The position numbers and the translations under genes are program-made. DNA of 64,000 nucleotides from Aspidiotus rigidus (Eukaryota; Arthropoda; Insecta; Hemiptera; Diaspididae), in assembly GCA_035079385.1 (NCBI GenBank), contig JAVHKY010000001.1:7503501-7567500 (forward strand), in the 5' to 3' direction. Each line of letters starts with the position of its first letter. The stretch's first letter is position 1. This document shows positions 49,282-60,540 of this stretch, one piece after another. The notes under the pieces are model-generated. The model had not been told where the DNA came from. It saw nothing but the letters and a program-made list of their open reading frames with translations, and ran no database searches.

Positions 49282-50264
49282 TCTTGAGCCAGAACTACTG
49301 CCGCTTTAATAACAGGTTCTACAGTCAGGTAAGGGGACTTACGATGGGATCACCGCTGTTACCAATACTGGCGGAGATATTCATGAATGATATGGAAAAC
49401 AAGATATTGAAGGGCAGCAAGTTCAGAAACTCGATCAAACACTGGGCCAGATATGTAGATGACATCCTAATTGTGTGGTCAGGCACTGATAGACAAGTGG
49501 ACCTATTCCTTTCAGAAATGAACGCGATGAATGAGAGCATCAAATTCACAGTGGAAAAAGGCAATGAGACCATCGACTATTTGGACCTTACACTCACAAT
49601 GGAGAACAATAGGATAGAATACAAAATCTACAGGAAGCCGACGCATACTGACACCATCATCCCAAATGACTCCTACCACCACCCCAGGCACAAGTTAGCG
49701 GCAATCCAGAACTACTGCTATCAGGCAATTTCTGTCCTCAAGAACAACGAAGAGAAGAGGAAAGAGGTCGAGATAGTAAAGCAGATCGCAGAAGCCAATG
49801 GCTACCGTAGAGGGGTGATGGATGGAGTCTTTGGGAAAATGGAAACAAAGAAAGGAACCCATGATGGCATACTGAGAAAGTACTCCGGATCGATACCATA
49901 TATAGGAAAGTACACAAACAAGGTGATAAAGGCGTTCAATGGCTACGACGTGAATGTGGGTATCCAGAATAACCAACCAATGGTGAAGAGAATCAGCAAT
50001 GACCAGACGGAACAAGAGGACAAGGAAAGCTTGAGCGGAGTGTACAAGCTCAGTTGTGAACAGTGCGAGGGTATCTACATCGGTGAGACTGGGAGAAAGT
50101 TTGAGATGAGGAAAAAGGAGTACAAAGAGTCGAGGGAGAAAGAAGATGGCAATTCACTGTTTGGGAAACACTGTAACGAAGAAAACCACGATGGAGAGAG
50201 AATATTGGAAGTCATACATGTAGAGAATCGCACAAAGAGAAGAAAACTCTGGGAACAAATGTAG
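49282..50264 (+). pseudogene. Penelope-like element coding region: RT and GIY-YIG (PLE-A copy 1)
   Basis: The reading frame covers RT motif B (LTMGSPLLPILAEIFMNDME), an intact catalytic YVDDILIVW, the thumb (FTVEKGNETIDYLDLTL, HPRHKLAAIQNYCYQ), a basic linker and a GIY-YIG nuclease (SGVYKLSCEQCEGIYIGETG, then KEYKESREK and FGKHCNEENHD). Relative to the copy at 58147-59061 it stops early at WEQM and lacks everything before motif B, so it is 5'-truncated. It probably arrived by incomplete target-primed reverse transcription. Confidence 0.92.
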
Positions 50265-50487
50265 ATTGCAAAAGCCAAGAGGGAGAAGCCTGCTTCTTGA
50301 AAAATGTAATCTCGTTTGACACCGAAAAATTATTCGGCCTGGTGATTGGACGAGAGAAGAAGAACAGAACCAACCAATGAGACGGCAGGAATCCAGGTAG
50401 CCAATAGAAACGCAGCATTTAGGACAATAGATTGAACCAATCACTGAGCAGTATGCTTTAGCCAAGAAGGACACAATGTCATATTAT

Positions 50488-50674
50488 CAGAGATGATAAG
50501 CCATTCGTGATTGGCTAGTGATTGACTATTAGCTTCCAATTTTTGAAAATTTCTCTCAGGATTCATCGGCTTTTCATAATTTCATTGGCTAGCTATTGGC
50601 TACCTGAAAAAGCCGATCTAAACTCGGCTGCTGCTGCTACTAAGCCGATCAACGGCTTCGGCTTATCATCTCTG
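50488..50674. mobile_element. hAT-type MITE, 187 bp
   Basis: TIRs cagagatgataagcc and complement, flanked by an 8-bp target duplication catattat (50480-50487 and 50675-50682). The paralogous PLE-A copy near 58060-58080 has a single catattat with no insertion, an empty site that proves the limits. The 8-bp duplication and CAGAGATG ends fit the hAT superfamily. No transposase. Confidence 0.92.
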
Positions 50675-51901
50675 CATATTATTGTAAGAATAAGTTTCTA
50701 AGAAGTGAACCAATCACAACGCAGCATTATTATAGCCAATAAGATCACAGTGTTACACTATAAAAACTCTAAGGCCTTGTTCTCCAATTGCGACACAACT
50801 GATGATAGGATAACACCCGAAAGTACTCTTGTAAAAGCAACTAATAAAGTAGATTTGTGCAAATTGGCAAACCCTTTTTCAAACATCTCTATTTTATGCT
50901 TGGAATAAAAATTTCCTGGCCATATATCATTTACTAACGTTGATTGAATCTAAGATACTTAACAAAAGGTACCTAAGGAAAAGTTTGTTGTATCTTGAAA
51001 ATTTCAAGTTCCTTAACTGAAATATGAACCGGGAAATTAGCGCAGCAAAATGGGAAAAAGTGTTCTAGCAAAGCCAAACAAATAAAGAATTAGGAACTGT
51101 CAATTGCCTAAAGTTTTGATATAAGGATCATGGTTCATACCTTTTTGTAAGCCCTCAGTAGGTGTTTCAAATGACCAGACTTTTGGTTGAACGGTTGGTG
51201 TGTTGTCAAGGGTTGAAGTTCTTTCAAGTTGTAAGATAATGGTCCTGACTTGTACTGTAGTATGATGTAAACCTAATAATATACCTACAGTATATTGCAC
51301 ACTAGGTATGGAAGTGAAGAAGGAGAACGAGTGGAGTGAGAGGGTCCGTTAGCAAGGTAGTCTAGTACACAATTTACTTTGCAGGCCTAAAATTATAAGT
51401 TGACCTGATATGTCAAGGTCATTGGTCGACTGACCCTTCACTTCTTCTTCAGTATGTAGTACACTATAATTATTATCTTCTCCATTTTCTTCTTCCTCTC
51501 TTCTTTTTCTCAGCGCAGTATACTGTCGAATCGAAATATTCTATCCGCCTATCTTAGTTTAGCGTACGCGGACCATCCGCTAGGATTTAAAACGGGATAA
51601 GGAATATTTTGCATTTGAGAGTGATCTTAAAATACTTGGGAAGTTGGCAATTTAAGAGGAAAACTGAGAAAACAAAATTTGTGGAGCATAAAATTTTTTG
51701 AAAATCTTCTTCTCTCATGAAAATTGATTTAGAGCGATTCAAGGAACCTCCCTCCTGTGACCCGCCCATATATTTTTTTTCGTCACGCGTGATACTACCG
51801 CTTTTCGGCCACGATAAGCTTAATTGACTACCTACGTAGTACAAAATAATAGTATTTTACTAGAGAGCACATTATGGACGTAAGGACGCAAGGACGCAAG
51901 T

Positions 51902-53923
51902 GGGGATAGCCCGATTGCGTCCCGTTCACAAATTGTGGAGCCCAACTGCGGTCCGATGAATCCTATGCCGAAATATTAACGTCCCAATTGCGACCGGAAG
52001 AATTCAACCACCAAATTATGAAATATCAACAGCCAAATTGCGGCCCGGATATGAGATGACTGTTTTTCGCCGCCGATCATGTTGAAGTATGCATGATGAG
52101 AAAAGGGGATGGTTTCATGACTAATATTCGAGCAAATATGAAGACGTTGCAAGTAGATACATGAACAGTATGAGAAACATCGAATCTTCAGTATTCGACA
52201 TTCAGTACCTTATCGCATTTCCTGCAGTCCGACTGTCTGCATCAACGTTTGTTAGAGATACCACAAAATGTTTAGTGAACGTGGTACACAATTGCAAATA
52301 ATTGACGGTTTCAAAATTCGTTTTCAGAAAAAACTATGTAATGATCATACTCGATGGTGTTGTGTTGTAAAAACGTGTACTGCATTCATGAAGTTGAACG
52401 CTCTTGGCGATATTGTTGATACTAAATTAGTGCACAATCATGAACGGGAGCCCGACCAAAAGATGGAGCGCCAAAAAGTTCGCAACGCGGTAAAGAGGAA
52501 GGCGCTTGACGATTTGTGTGAGCGTCCTCAAAAATTAATGCTCAAATGTATGAAGGAGCTGTCGGTTGGGACTGAATTGCTGGATAAAGGTGATGAAGTT
52601 TGCATCAGGAAAGCCATTTACGGTTCGCGGCGGAGTGCACTGCCAACCCATCCTCAAAATGTGGAGGAGGTGCATAAATTCCTTCAATCGGACGCAGTAG
52701 AGGAGTGCATTGATCCATCATTTGTTTTGGAGAATGATCACGTTCGTAATGTTGTAATATTCTCTTCGTCGGTTAATCTCAAAGCACTCTCCCAGAGTGC
52801 AGCATGGTTTGTCGACGGAACATTTAAATGCTGTACGAAACATTTTCTGCAGCTCTTCTCAATTCATGGCCTTCTGAATGGACACTACGTCCCTCTTGTT
52901 TACTGTCTCTTGAAAAAGAAAACCACGGCCGCTTACAAGCAAGTATTCCAAGTGCTTAAGGAAGAACTCACTCGTAGGAAGTTGACTAGTGCGCCTGCCG
53001 TCGTTTACGCTGACTTCGAGAAAGCCATTCACCTTGCCGTGCGGGCTGTTTGGCGACAAGTGCGAACCCGCGGTTGTCGTTTCCACTTGGGCCAAGCTTG
53101 GTGGCGTAAAATACAGAAGCTTGGGTTGGCGACTGATTATAACACAGATACACCGAAAGGGAAATTCCTTACTTACCTGTTTGGTCTTCCTCTCCTCAGT
53201 CCTGAGATGGTACAAGCTTGCTTTCAGAAACATTTTATGCAAAACGATGTCGCAAAGGATGCAGACGTGAAAAAGTTGTTACGATACCTATCAACTAAAT
53301 ACATACGTGCTAATGCTCGTTACCCTCCTACATTGTGGGCTGAAATGAGCAGCACCTCAGTTACAACAACCAATGCGTGCGAAAGTTTTCATTCGGCATT
53401 CAATCAACGGTTTTACACGCCTCACCCGAACATTTTCGTTTTCCTGTCCGTACTACGCGATGTGCAGACGAATACCGAACTCATTCTTAATTCTGCTGCG
53501 AGAAAGGCAAAATTGGTGTCCAAGCCTACTGGTAAAAAAATGGCGTTTCTTGAGAAGAAAATTGACGAGTACCGAACGAAGAAGATTGATGACTTCACAT
53601 TCGTTCAGATGACAAGCTACCGTAATCTACCGAAGGCATTTTGAATATTTTAAATTAAGTACTACCTACGTTTCAAATAACCATATTATTTTATAAATTC
53701 AATTTTTAAAATTTTGATGTGATAGTTATCGTGAATAGACCGATTAATTGTATAAATATTTTTGAATGAGTTGGTGGGGACGCAATCGGGTACTGTCTGC
53801 GTTGGGTGGCCGCAATCGGGCTTCGCCTTCTGAGGGGGCTTCGATAATCGGGACGCAATCGGGCCGTTCTATTTTTGGGCCGCAATCGGAACGTCTGAAA
53901 TTGGCCGCAATCGGGATTCTCCC
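51902..53923 (+). mobile_element. MULE DNA transposon, apparently complete
   Basis: An 8-bp direct repeat acgcaagt (51894-51901 and 53924-53931) flanks 2022 bp. The termini pair as an imperfect TIR of about 21 bp: ggggatagcccgattgcg on the left, gggagaatcccgattgcg as complement of the right. Subterminal short repeats of gattgcg type occur four times in the left 150 bp and, in inverse orientation (cgcaatcggg), five times in the right 170 bp. They are likely transposase-binding sites. The one long ORF inside encodes an intact MULE transposase. It sits in a NOS intron in the same orientation as the gene. Confidence 0.92.
52268..53644 (+). CDS. MULE transposase with N-terminal FLYWCH-like zinc finger
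   Basis: 458 codons without interruption. Residues about 1-65 resemble a FLYWCH finger (F/L positions, RWCCVVKTC then HNHE). Residues about 175-330 form the MULE DDE core: first Asp in WFVDGTFKCC, second in VVYADFEKAIH, a C-x2-H pair in GCRFHLGQAWW, and the Glu in TTNACESFHSAFN near residue 376. It would cut the element at its TIRs and join it to target DNA in the nucleus. ATG at 52268 gives the full finger; no upstream start in frame is needed. No clear AATAAA was seen downstream. All expected catalytic residues appear present, so the copy may be, or recently was, active. Confidence 0.93.
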   Translation: MFSERGTQLQIIDGFKIRFQKKLCNDHTRWCCVVKTCTAFMKLNALGDIVDTKLVHNHEREPDQKMERQKVRNAVKRKALDDLCERPQKLMLKCMKELSVGTELLDKGDEVCIRKAIYGSRRSALPTHPQNVEEVHKFLQSDAVEECIDPSFVLENDHVRNVVIFSSSVNLKALSQSAAWFVDGTFKCCTKHFLQLFSIHGLLNGHYVPLVYCLLKKKTTAAYKQVFQVLKEELTRRKLTSAPAVVYADFEKAIHLAVRAVWRQVRTRGCRFHLGQAWWRKIQKLGLATDYNTDTPKGKFLTYLFGLPLLSPEMVQACFQKHFMQNDVAKDADVKKLLRYLSTKYIRANARYPPTLWAEMSSTSVTTTNACESFHSAFNQRFYTPHPNIFVFLSVLRDVQTNTELILNSAARKAKLVSKPTGKKMAFLEKKIDEYRTKKIDDFTFVQMTSYRNLPKAF

Positions 53924-53934
53924 ACGCAAGTTCA

Positions 53935-55729
53935 AGAACTATGGGTAGGGTTCAGATTCATACTTAGAAGATTATAATTTTTCAAGGTCGCGGTCCTACA
54001 CATGAATGGTTGAAAATCACAGAATTAGATGGTGGAAAAATCAAAGCAAAGAAATGGGAATATCGTAAAATATATTTATTTGAACATTTATTTCTCTGTA
54101 CTTTGAGAAGAATGGGATTATGAAACTTGAGTAGGCCTGCTGACCTTGAAGAGATTCATAACTCCAGATCTCTCATGATATTTCGGTTTGAAAATACATG
54201 TGGTCTTGATAGATGCCCGATTTTTGCATAATTTGTACCAATAATTTCAGAATTTGTGCTCATTTATAAAAAATCGAACCGCTTTCCATGTCAAAATGAC
54301 TCCAATAAATTGTACCCAATCCATGCGAATCTGTCGCGTCGTATTTAGAATTTGTATTTCATTCTTGTTCTCTCTAAAAAAAACACCCCACCAGCTTTCG
54401 CTGCGTGAAAAGATCGAGTGGAGCCCAAATTTTGAAATTGACAGCCTAATTGACACGGGCATTTTTGTCTCACAATCAACAATGCAATGTGAAGACTAAT
54501 CATTTTGTAAGAAGAAGCGGGGTACGAGTTGGCACAAATCTACTATTGAGCTAAAATCCCAAGGGGGAGGGAAGTGTAAATTTCATAAATATCAAAAGTT
54601 ATCCGCAATAACGGTACAAACAATACTATTGGCGCAAAGGTTTTTTGGCGCTATAAGCGAAGTTTAATTTTTATTGCTGTTTTCCTAAAGACAATAGGAC
54701 CAATCATTTTTAATGCGGTAATGTCTTTTGATCATGAAATTGCCCTCTTCTTGAACTTGGCACTACATTCAGCTGCTTGCTATGCTCCTCCCTAGCGTCG
54801 GGGCTACATGGGCACTATAATTGGACGATAGGAATTTTCTAATCAAACAGAAAATGATTATCAACTGGAAAAAGCTTACTTTATGAAAGTATTAAAATAT
54901 GTTCGAAATAACTGGTCGCGACACTCTGCAAAGGAAAACTTTCAAGCTTTTTCTTCTTTTTGTGTAGCTGGTTGTCCTACTTATTTCTCTCTTTTGTTGA
55001 AATTCAAAATTTTCAAAAAGGCAAAGAAAAGGAGAGAGAAAAAATCAGTAAAAATTTCTTATTTTGACATTCAAAGTTATTACCGGATACGATTGTTGGT
55101 TTGATCATTATGCGCCCTGATGAAATTCTTCTGTAAAGGCTATACACAGGAAGTGTGAAAAGAGAAGGGAAGTGTAGAAAAACGCAAGCGATTGTGAAAA
55201 TAAAGTCACGGTACGTTATTTCGAAACTATATCGAGGAAATAAACTGTCGCTATACACTAGTTGACATCGCTTTTAAAAAGTTGTAGGTATTCACAGTTT
55301 TGAAGTACATTTTTATGCATATTTATAAGAAAATATTACAAGTGCTTAGGTTGTACGGTAAGTAAACGACAGTATACGCATCACGCGTAGGTTATTCTTT
55401 TCCAATCTGAGTATTATTTGTGCTGCCTATATAAATCATATTTGTACAAGCTCACAATGACTATACAATCTTTTCCTATCAAACTTCGATATCTGTTCTC
55501 GTCATGTAATGAGATTTGGAAAATTTCAAAGACTTTTTCCTGGATTCATGTATGTCGCTCAATTTTATAGGACAGAAGAAAGGTGGGAGGAGGGGATATG
55601 AGAAATAAATTTAACAAACAGATAAATTATTCGCTAAGATGTGAATTTACTCGCACTCGTTTTAGTCAATTTTTGAGAGAAACTTACTCTATTATAATCA
55701 ATTAATAATTACCTATTTTCTTTTTGAAG
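53935..55729. other. intronic stretch, nothing recognised
   Basis: No coding blocks besides the NOS acceptor at its end. Short frames here have no family features. Confidence 0.5.
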
Positions 55730-55869
55730 GTATGCATGAAATTAGGTTGGAGAGGAAAAGGCACACAGTTCGATATTCTCCCACTAGTTTTACAGGCTAA
55801 TGGACACGATCCAGATTATTTCGATTTACCACCCGAGCTTGTTCTGGAAGTCGAATTTACTCATCCAGA
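55730..55869 (+). CDS. NOS: nitric oxide synthase oxygenase exon
   Basis: Acceptor tttttgaag, donor gtaagt at 55870. 46 codons and two bases: [20 protein letters not shown], then [20 protein letters not shown] and VEFTHP. This is the conserved LGW...[20 protein letters not shown] block of NOS. Phase 0 in, phase 2 out. The two-base remainder GA plus A of the next exon gives Glu. Confidence 0.97.
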
Positions 55870-56052
55870 GTAAGTATATCAAAACTTTTCCAGACGCCAC
55901 TGCTAATAAATGTCATTCATTGAAAAAAAGATTCTTATTGCATGGGTGAATTTAGATAGAAATATTTTTTGTGATGAACCTTACCAGCTACAGCTATAAT
56001 TGAAATATTTATCGTTATTTTATTCATTTGTTCTTTTAATTTAAAAAAATAG

Positions 56053-56227
56053 ATATCCTTGGTTTGATGAACTGGGTCTCAAATGGTACGCCGTTCCTGG
56101 CGTATCGAGTATGTTATTCGATTGCGGAGGTTTACAGTTTACTGCGTGTCCGTTCAACGGTTGGTACATGAGCTCCGAAATAGCTTGTCGAGATTTATGT
56201 GATCCTCAGCGATACAATATATTAGAA
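56053..56227 (+). CDS. NOS: nitric oxide synthase exon with arginine-binding Glu
   Basis: Acceptor aaaaaatag, donor gtaggt at 56228. It encodes [20 protein letters not shown], then [20 protein letters not shown] and [22 protein letters not shown]-x-x-E is the substrate site; the Glu (GAA, 56177-56179) is the residue known to hold the guanidinium of L-arginine. The usual TEIG is SEIA here. The intron before it is 183 bp and the one after it 97 bp. Confidence 0.97.
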
Positions 56228-56324
56228 GTAGGTAGATTATCTTTCTGAACGTTTTGGAGAATTCTTATATACCAGAATGTACCTACATAAACTAATGCAT
56301 ATTCGTGATATAATCTTACCTTAG

Positions 56325-56426
56325 AAAGTAGCTTCGAGAATGGGTTTGAATACAAACTCGCATAGTTCTTTATGGAAAGATCGCGCTTTAGTCGAAGTAA
56401 ATTTAGCCGTTTTGCATAGTTTTCAG
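56325..56426 (+). CDS. NOS: nitric oxide synthase oxygenase exon
   Basis: 34 codons, both ends in phase 0: [20 protein letters not shown] then [14 protein letters not shown]. Donor gtaatt at 56427. Matches the SLWKD-x-A-x-VE-x-N-x-AVL-SFQ segment common to all animal NOS proteins. Confidence 0.97.
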
Positions 56427-56570
56427 GTAATTATTTTTATACTTAGGTACCGTATTCTATTTGCTACCTATTTACATATCGATTTATCGAACGATGAACG
56501 CGTATGCGAATAGTGTATCAGCTTTATAAACTTCTATAATAAGATATTCACGTTTACCATAATTTTCAAG

Positions 56571-56765
56571 TCTAGAAATATTACCATCATGGATCATCAT
56601 ACAGCTGCCGAAACATTCATGAAACACTATGAAAATGAACTTCGCGTTAGAAACGGATGTCCTGCTGACTGGGTTTGGATTGTACCGCCAATCTCAGGAT
56701 CAATTACTCCAGTCTTTCACCAAGAGATGGTTAATTACCAAATACAGCCATGCTATGATTATCAG
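56571..56765 (+). CDS. NOS: nitric oxide synthase exon, end of the oxygenase core
   Basis: 65 codons, phase 0 at both ends. It starts [20 protein letters not shown] after acceptor attttcaag and continues with [20 protein letters not shown] and [10 protein letters not shown], ending CYDYQ before gtaaga. The block carries the tetrahydrobiopterin-stacking Trp in ADWVW and residues of the dimer interface. The next NOS parts (calmodulin-binding helix, FMN and NADPH/FAD domains) were not recognised in the remaining 7.2 kb, so the gene continues beyond the window or after another long intron. Confidence 0.97.
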
Positions 56766-57128
56766 GTAAGAAAAATGTATAAGTAACCTAATTTTTTAGG
56801 TTGATGACTATAATGTCCTTGGAATGCTTTCATATTCAAATCGCTTGGGTAGAAAAATTGATTTTGAAAATCTTATTTTATATATAATATTTCTTTTCCA
56901 CCGATTACTACCAAGAGCCACTAAAAAACTAAAATATATTCTAATTATTATAAGGTTTAGTTATTATTAATGCACAAAACTTGAATACCTAGGTACCTAA
57001 AAGAGTGAGAAAAATAAAAATCGGAAGATTTGAGTAAAGCGAGAGTAGAAGCTACGCCTTTGACCTAGAACCAAGAATAGTCCGGCGGCGTAATGCAAAG
57101 TATGACATCAACCTTGCATCTCATGTTA

Positions 57129-57872
57129 ATAATGGCGGATTGCCTGACTGGAAGGAGTTGTTGCGTATAAATGACCGAAATATTCCTTTTGGTTCGCAAT
57201 TTATGTGGATTCGTATAAAATTCGGACCGTCAAATTCGAAAAAAAAAATTATCAAAAAATTTTTCCGCCATTTTAGGGTTGCCGAGGGGCTGATAACCCC
57301 TAAAATAGGGGTAAAATCTAAGTGACATATTTCAACATCTTTATTTTCAGGAATATTCTCATGAAATTTTCCGTAGAATTTGGGGAAAATACTAGAAAAA
57401 TTCTTCCGCCCGTTCAAAGGGCCCGTAGACCCCCCCCCCGCCCCAATTGAGGAAAAATATTTTGTTTCTTTTTGAAAAAATCTCAACTGATTCCGGAGTA
57501 GAATTTAGCGCGAAATCCGGGAAAAAGATAAAAAAATTTCTGGAGCCCTCGGAGAGGGTTGAGTGGGATACAAACCCTGAAAAGTGATGAAAAAATGTTT
57601 GCACTTTTTTTTCAAGTTAAACAAATTTTTACGTAGAATTTACCGTAGAATACGGAAAAAGTGGTAAAAAAATTTCTAGAGGTCTCTGAAAGGGGGTGAG
57701 AGGACTCAAACCCCCAAAACTCAAGGTAAAAATATGCGTTTTTGAGAAAATTCAAACGGGTTCTTGTGTAAAATTTACCGTAGAATTCAGAAAGAATCCT
57801 GAAAAAATCTCATGGCTCTTCGAGGGGGCTGCGAGGAATATAAACGTTTTGGAACAGAAGTTGTAGAACTAC
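57129..57872 (+). repeat. R4 repeat, left arm of a widely spaced inverted pair
   Basis: Matches, inverted, 62010-62712 over its whole length with moderate divergence (for example gcctgactggaaggag against ctccttccaattaggc, and aaatctcatggctcttcg in both). It includes several tandem-like sub-blocks with ttttccgtagaattt. No coding. Open frames are by-products. Confidence 0.8.
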
Positions 57873-58146
57873 ATTGAAAAAGGGTTTTTCAATTGTACAA
57901 ATCTACTTTATTAGTTGCTTATACAAGAGTACTTTCGGGTGTTATCCCATCATCAGTTGTGTCGCAACTAGAGAACAAGGCCTTAACCATGAGTTTTTAT
58001 AGTATAACACTGTGATCTTATTGGCTATAACAATGCAGTGTTGTGGTTGATTCTCTTATTCTTACAATAATATGACATTGTGTTCTTCTTGGCTAAAGCA
58101 TACTGCTTAGTGATTGGTTCAATCTATTTTCCTAAATGCTGCGTTT

Positions 58147-59061
58147 CTATTGGCTACCTGGATTCCTGCCGTCTTTCTCTCGTCCAATCACCAGGCCGAA
58201 TAATTTTTCGCTGTCAAATGTGATTACATTGTTCAAGAGGCAGGCTTTCTTCCTCTTGGCTTTTGCAATCTCCATTTGTTCCCAGAGTTTTCTTCTCTTT
58301 GTGCGATTCTCTATGTGTATGACCTCCAATATTCCCTCTCCATCGTGGTTTTCCTCGTTACAGTGTTTCCCAAACAGTGACTTGCCATCTTCTTTCTCCC
58401 TCGACGTTTTATGCTCCTTTCTCCTGATCTCAAACTTTCTCCCAGTCTCACCGATATAGATCCCCTCGCACTGTTCACAACTGAGCTTGTACACTCCGCT
58501 TAAGCTTTCCTTGTTCTTTTGTTCCGTCTGGTCATTGCTGATTCTCTTCACCATGGGTTGATTATTCTGGATACCCACATTCACATCGTAGCCATTGAAC
58601 GCCTTTATCACCTTGTTTGTGTACTTTCCTATGTATGGTATCGATCCGGAGTACTTTCTCACTATGCCATCATGGGTTCCTTTCTTTGTTTTCATTTTCC
58701 GAAAGACTCCATCCACCACGCCTCTACGGTAGCCATTGGCTTCTTCGATCTGCTTTACTATCTCGACCTCTTTCCTCTTCTCTTCGTTGTTCTTGAGGAC
58801 AGAAATTGCCTGATAGCAGTAGTTCTGGATTGCCGCTAACTTGTGCCTGGGGTGGTGGTAGGAGTCATTTGGGATGATGGTGTCAGTATGCGTCGGCTTC
58901 CTGTAGATTTTGTATTCTCTCCTATTGTTCTCCATTGTGAGTGTGAGGTCCAAATAGTCGATGGTCTCATTACCTTTTTCCACTGTGAATTTGATGCTCT
59001 CATTCATCGTGTTCATTTCTGACAGGAATAGATCCACCTGTCTATCAGTGCCTGTCCACAC
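58147..59061 (-). pseudogene. PLE-A copy 2: RT thumb, linker and GIY-YIG nuclease
   Basis: Starts just after the RT catalytic loop (TGTDRQVDLFLSEMN) and runs through DYLDLTLTMENN and HPRHKLAAIQNYC to the nuclease (SGVYKLSCEQCEGIYIGETG, then RRKEHKTSREK and FGKHCNEENHD). Unlike copy 1 it reads through the WEQM position to a C-terminus ending GREKDGRNPGSQ. It is out of frame with the upstream RT because of an 11-bp tandem duplication at 59058-59079. Confidence 0.9.
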
Positions 59062-59063
59062 AA

Positions 59064-59456
59064 TTAGGACACAATTAGGATATCATTTACATATCTGGCC
59101 CAGTGTTTGATCGAGTTTCTGAACTTGCTGCCCTTCAATATCTTGTTTTCCATATCATTCATGAATATCTCCGCCAGTATTGGTGACAACGGTGATCCCA
59201 TCGCAAGATCCCTTTCCTGACTGTAGAACCTGTTATTGAAGCGGCAGTAATTCTGGCTCAAGATCTCCTCCACTATGTTGGCGTACTTCGACCCATCGGG
59301 GTTCCCATGGTATCTGTTGCCTTTGAGCAGGGTGAGAAGTTTCTCCTTCGGTATAGTACCAAACATATTAGTCACATCAAAGGATATCAGCTTGTCGTTA
59401 TTCCTGATTTCCAACTTGTCCAGTTGCTCAATCAGCTCTACTTCGTCCGGGTGCAA
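59064..59456 (-). pseudogene. PLE-A copy 2: RT palm, mutated catalytic loop
   Basis: Encodes RT motif A (LISFDVTNMFGTIPKEKL), motif B (AMGSPLSPILAEIFMNDME) and motif C as YVNDILIV. The first Asp of YVDD is replaced by Asn, which should abolish polymerase activity. The frame ends at the 11-bp duplication. Its start overlaps the end of the upstream block, marking a single-base frameshift near 59450. Confidence 0.9.
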
Positions 59457-60540
59457 ACTGGTAGTTTTCTTTCAGGAATGTGGCTACGATCTTTGCCATC
59501 TTGTAGCATGGTGATTGAATGCTGTTGACCAGGGGTCTCATCAGACGGTTCGCTTTGTGGAGTTTTACAAGCCCCTTGAGTTTTGATGCAACGGGGTTCA
59601 TCTCAAGTGTCCTTCCATTGCCGGGTATATTGTTCCGTTTCAACACAGCTTTCAGGTCATCTTGGTATTTCCGCGTTGGGTCCCTTGCCAGCTCTTGGTA
59701 TCCATTAACTGCTATGTACGACTCCACTTTTTGGGTGTAGTCCTCCTTCTCCATTACCACTACCGTGCTGCCCTTGTCCGCCTTTGTCAAAATCAGGTTG
59801 TTCTGTCGGATCTTCTTTTGTAGATTTGTGACCTTCCTCTGCATTACTTGCGTTTTGTCATAGGTTCGGTACATATCCTCTTTGATGTCCAACAGCACTT
59901 TCCCAATTTTAGTCCGGGCTTCTGGTCTCACGTCGTGTTCCATGGTTTCGATTACTTGTTTGCAGCTAATGGCCATGCTTTCAAGCCTACACTGGTTCAG
60001 CCTCTCTGGCTGCACGTACTTAATGCCTTTGTCCAGCAGTCTTCTTTCTTCTTCTGTGAAGGTGACGCTTGATAGGTTCTCGGTTCTGGGAGCAAATTTG
60101 TGCTCAACTCTCGCTGTCTCTTCCTTTCTTTCTTCTTTCTTCCGGGTCAGTTCGGCAAGCTTCTTCTTGATCTGTTTTGTTTGGGCTTCCACTCGTTTTT
60201 CCACATAGCCTTCTCCTTTCTTCCCCTCTCCTCCTTTTTCGAACATCATTTCTTTGACTTCTTGCGGGTGGAGTAACCTGGACAGATGGAAATATTGATC
60301 ATATAGTAGACCATTCAGCCTGGTGACTTTCTTGTAGAGTTCACAAATTTCGTTCTTCATTCTCGATCTTTCGGCTTGCATCTTGGTGCGTTTCACTGCT
60401 GCGCTGTTTCCTGGTAGCCTGATAATCGTATACTTGGGAATAATGCCTCGTCTCAAGCATTCGTTATTGAACCAAATCTTCACATGTGTCACTCTTAGGT
60501 TGACCTTGGTCTTCAGAAACTTAAAAACCTCGTTAACCAT
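59428..60540 (-). pseudogene. PLE-A copy 2: N-terminal region and RT fingers
   Basis: A 370-codon frame. About residues 60-170 are rich in Lys, Glu and Arg and likely helical. The fingers follow with LILTKADKGSTVVVMEKEDY (the DKG motif of PLE RTs) and LKGLVKLHKANRLMRPLVNS then PCYKMAKIVATFL. This is the typical PLE arrangement before motif A. Whether the ATG at 60540 is the original start cannot be judged. Confidence 0.82.

Larger units (their letters stand above)
49282..50880 (+). mobile_element. PLE-A copy 1 (5'-truncated)
   Basis: The coding part is followed by noncoding 3' sequence shared with 57878-58147 (inverted) and 14270-14745. Near the end, 50795-50832 holds a hammerhead-like motif: ACAA, CUGAUGAU, a short stem-loop ending in CCC, GAAAGUACUC, then UUGU pairing with the first ACAA. 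A hAT-type MITE interrupts it at 50488-50674. Confidence 0.85.
46044..55729 (+). other. NOS intron, about 9.7 kb
   Basis: gtacgt donor, tttttgaag acceptor. It contains the satellite array, PLE-A copy 1 and the MULE transposon listed separately. The stretches 46050-46555, 50900-51890 and 53935-55729 hold nothing I recognise. Confidence 0.9.

Noticed and set aside
49695..50474. Minus-strand frames of about 106 codons opposite PLE-A copy 1
   Set aside because: Antisense shadows of the RT/GIY-YIG coding sequence. The same shadows occur at 58519-58839 opposite copy 2.
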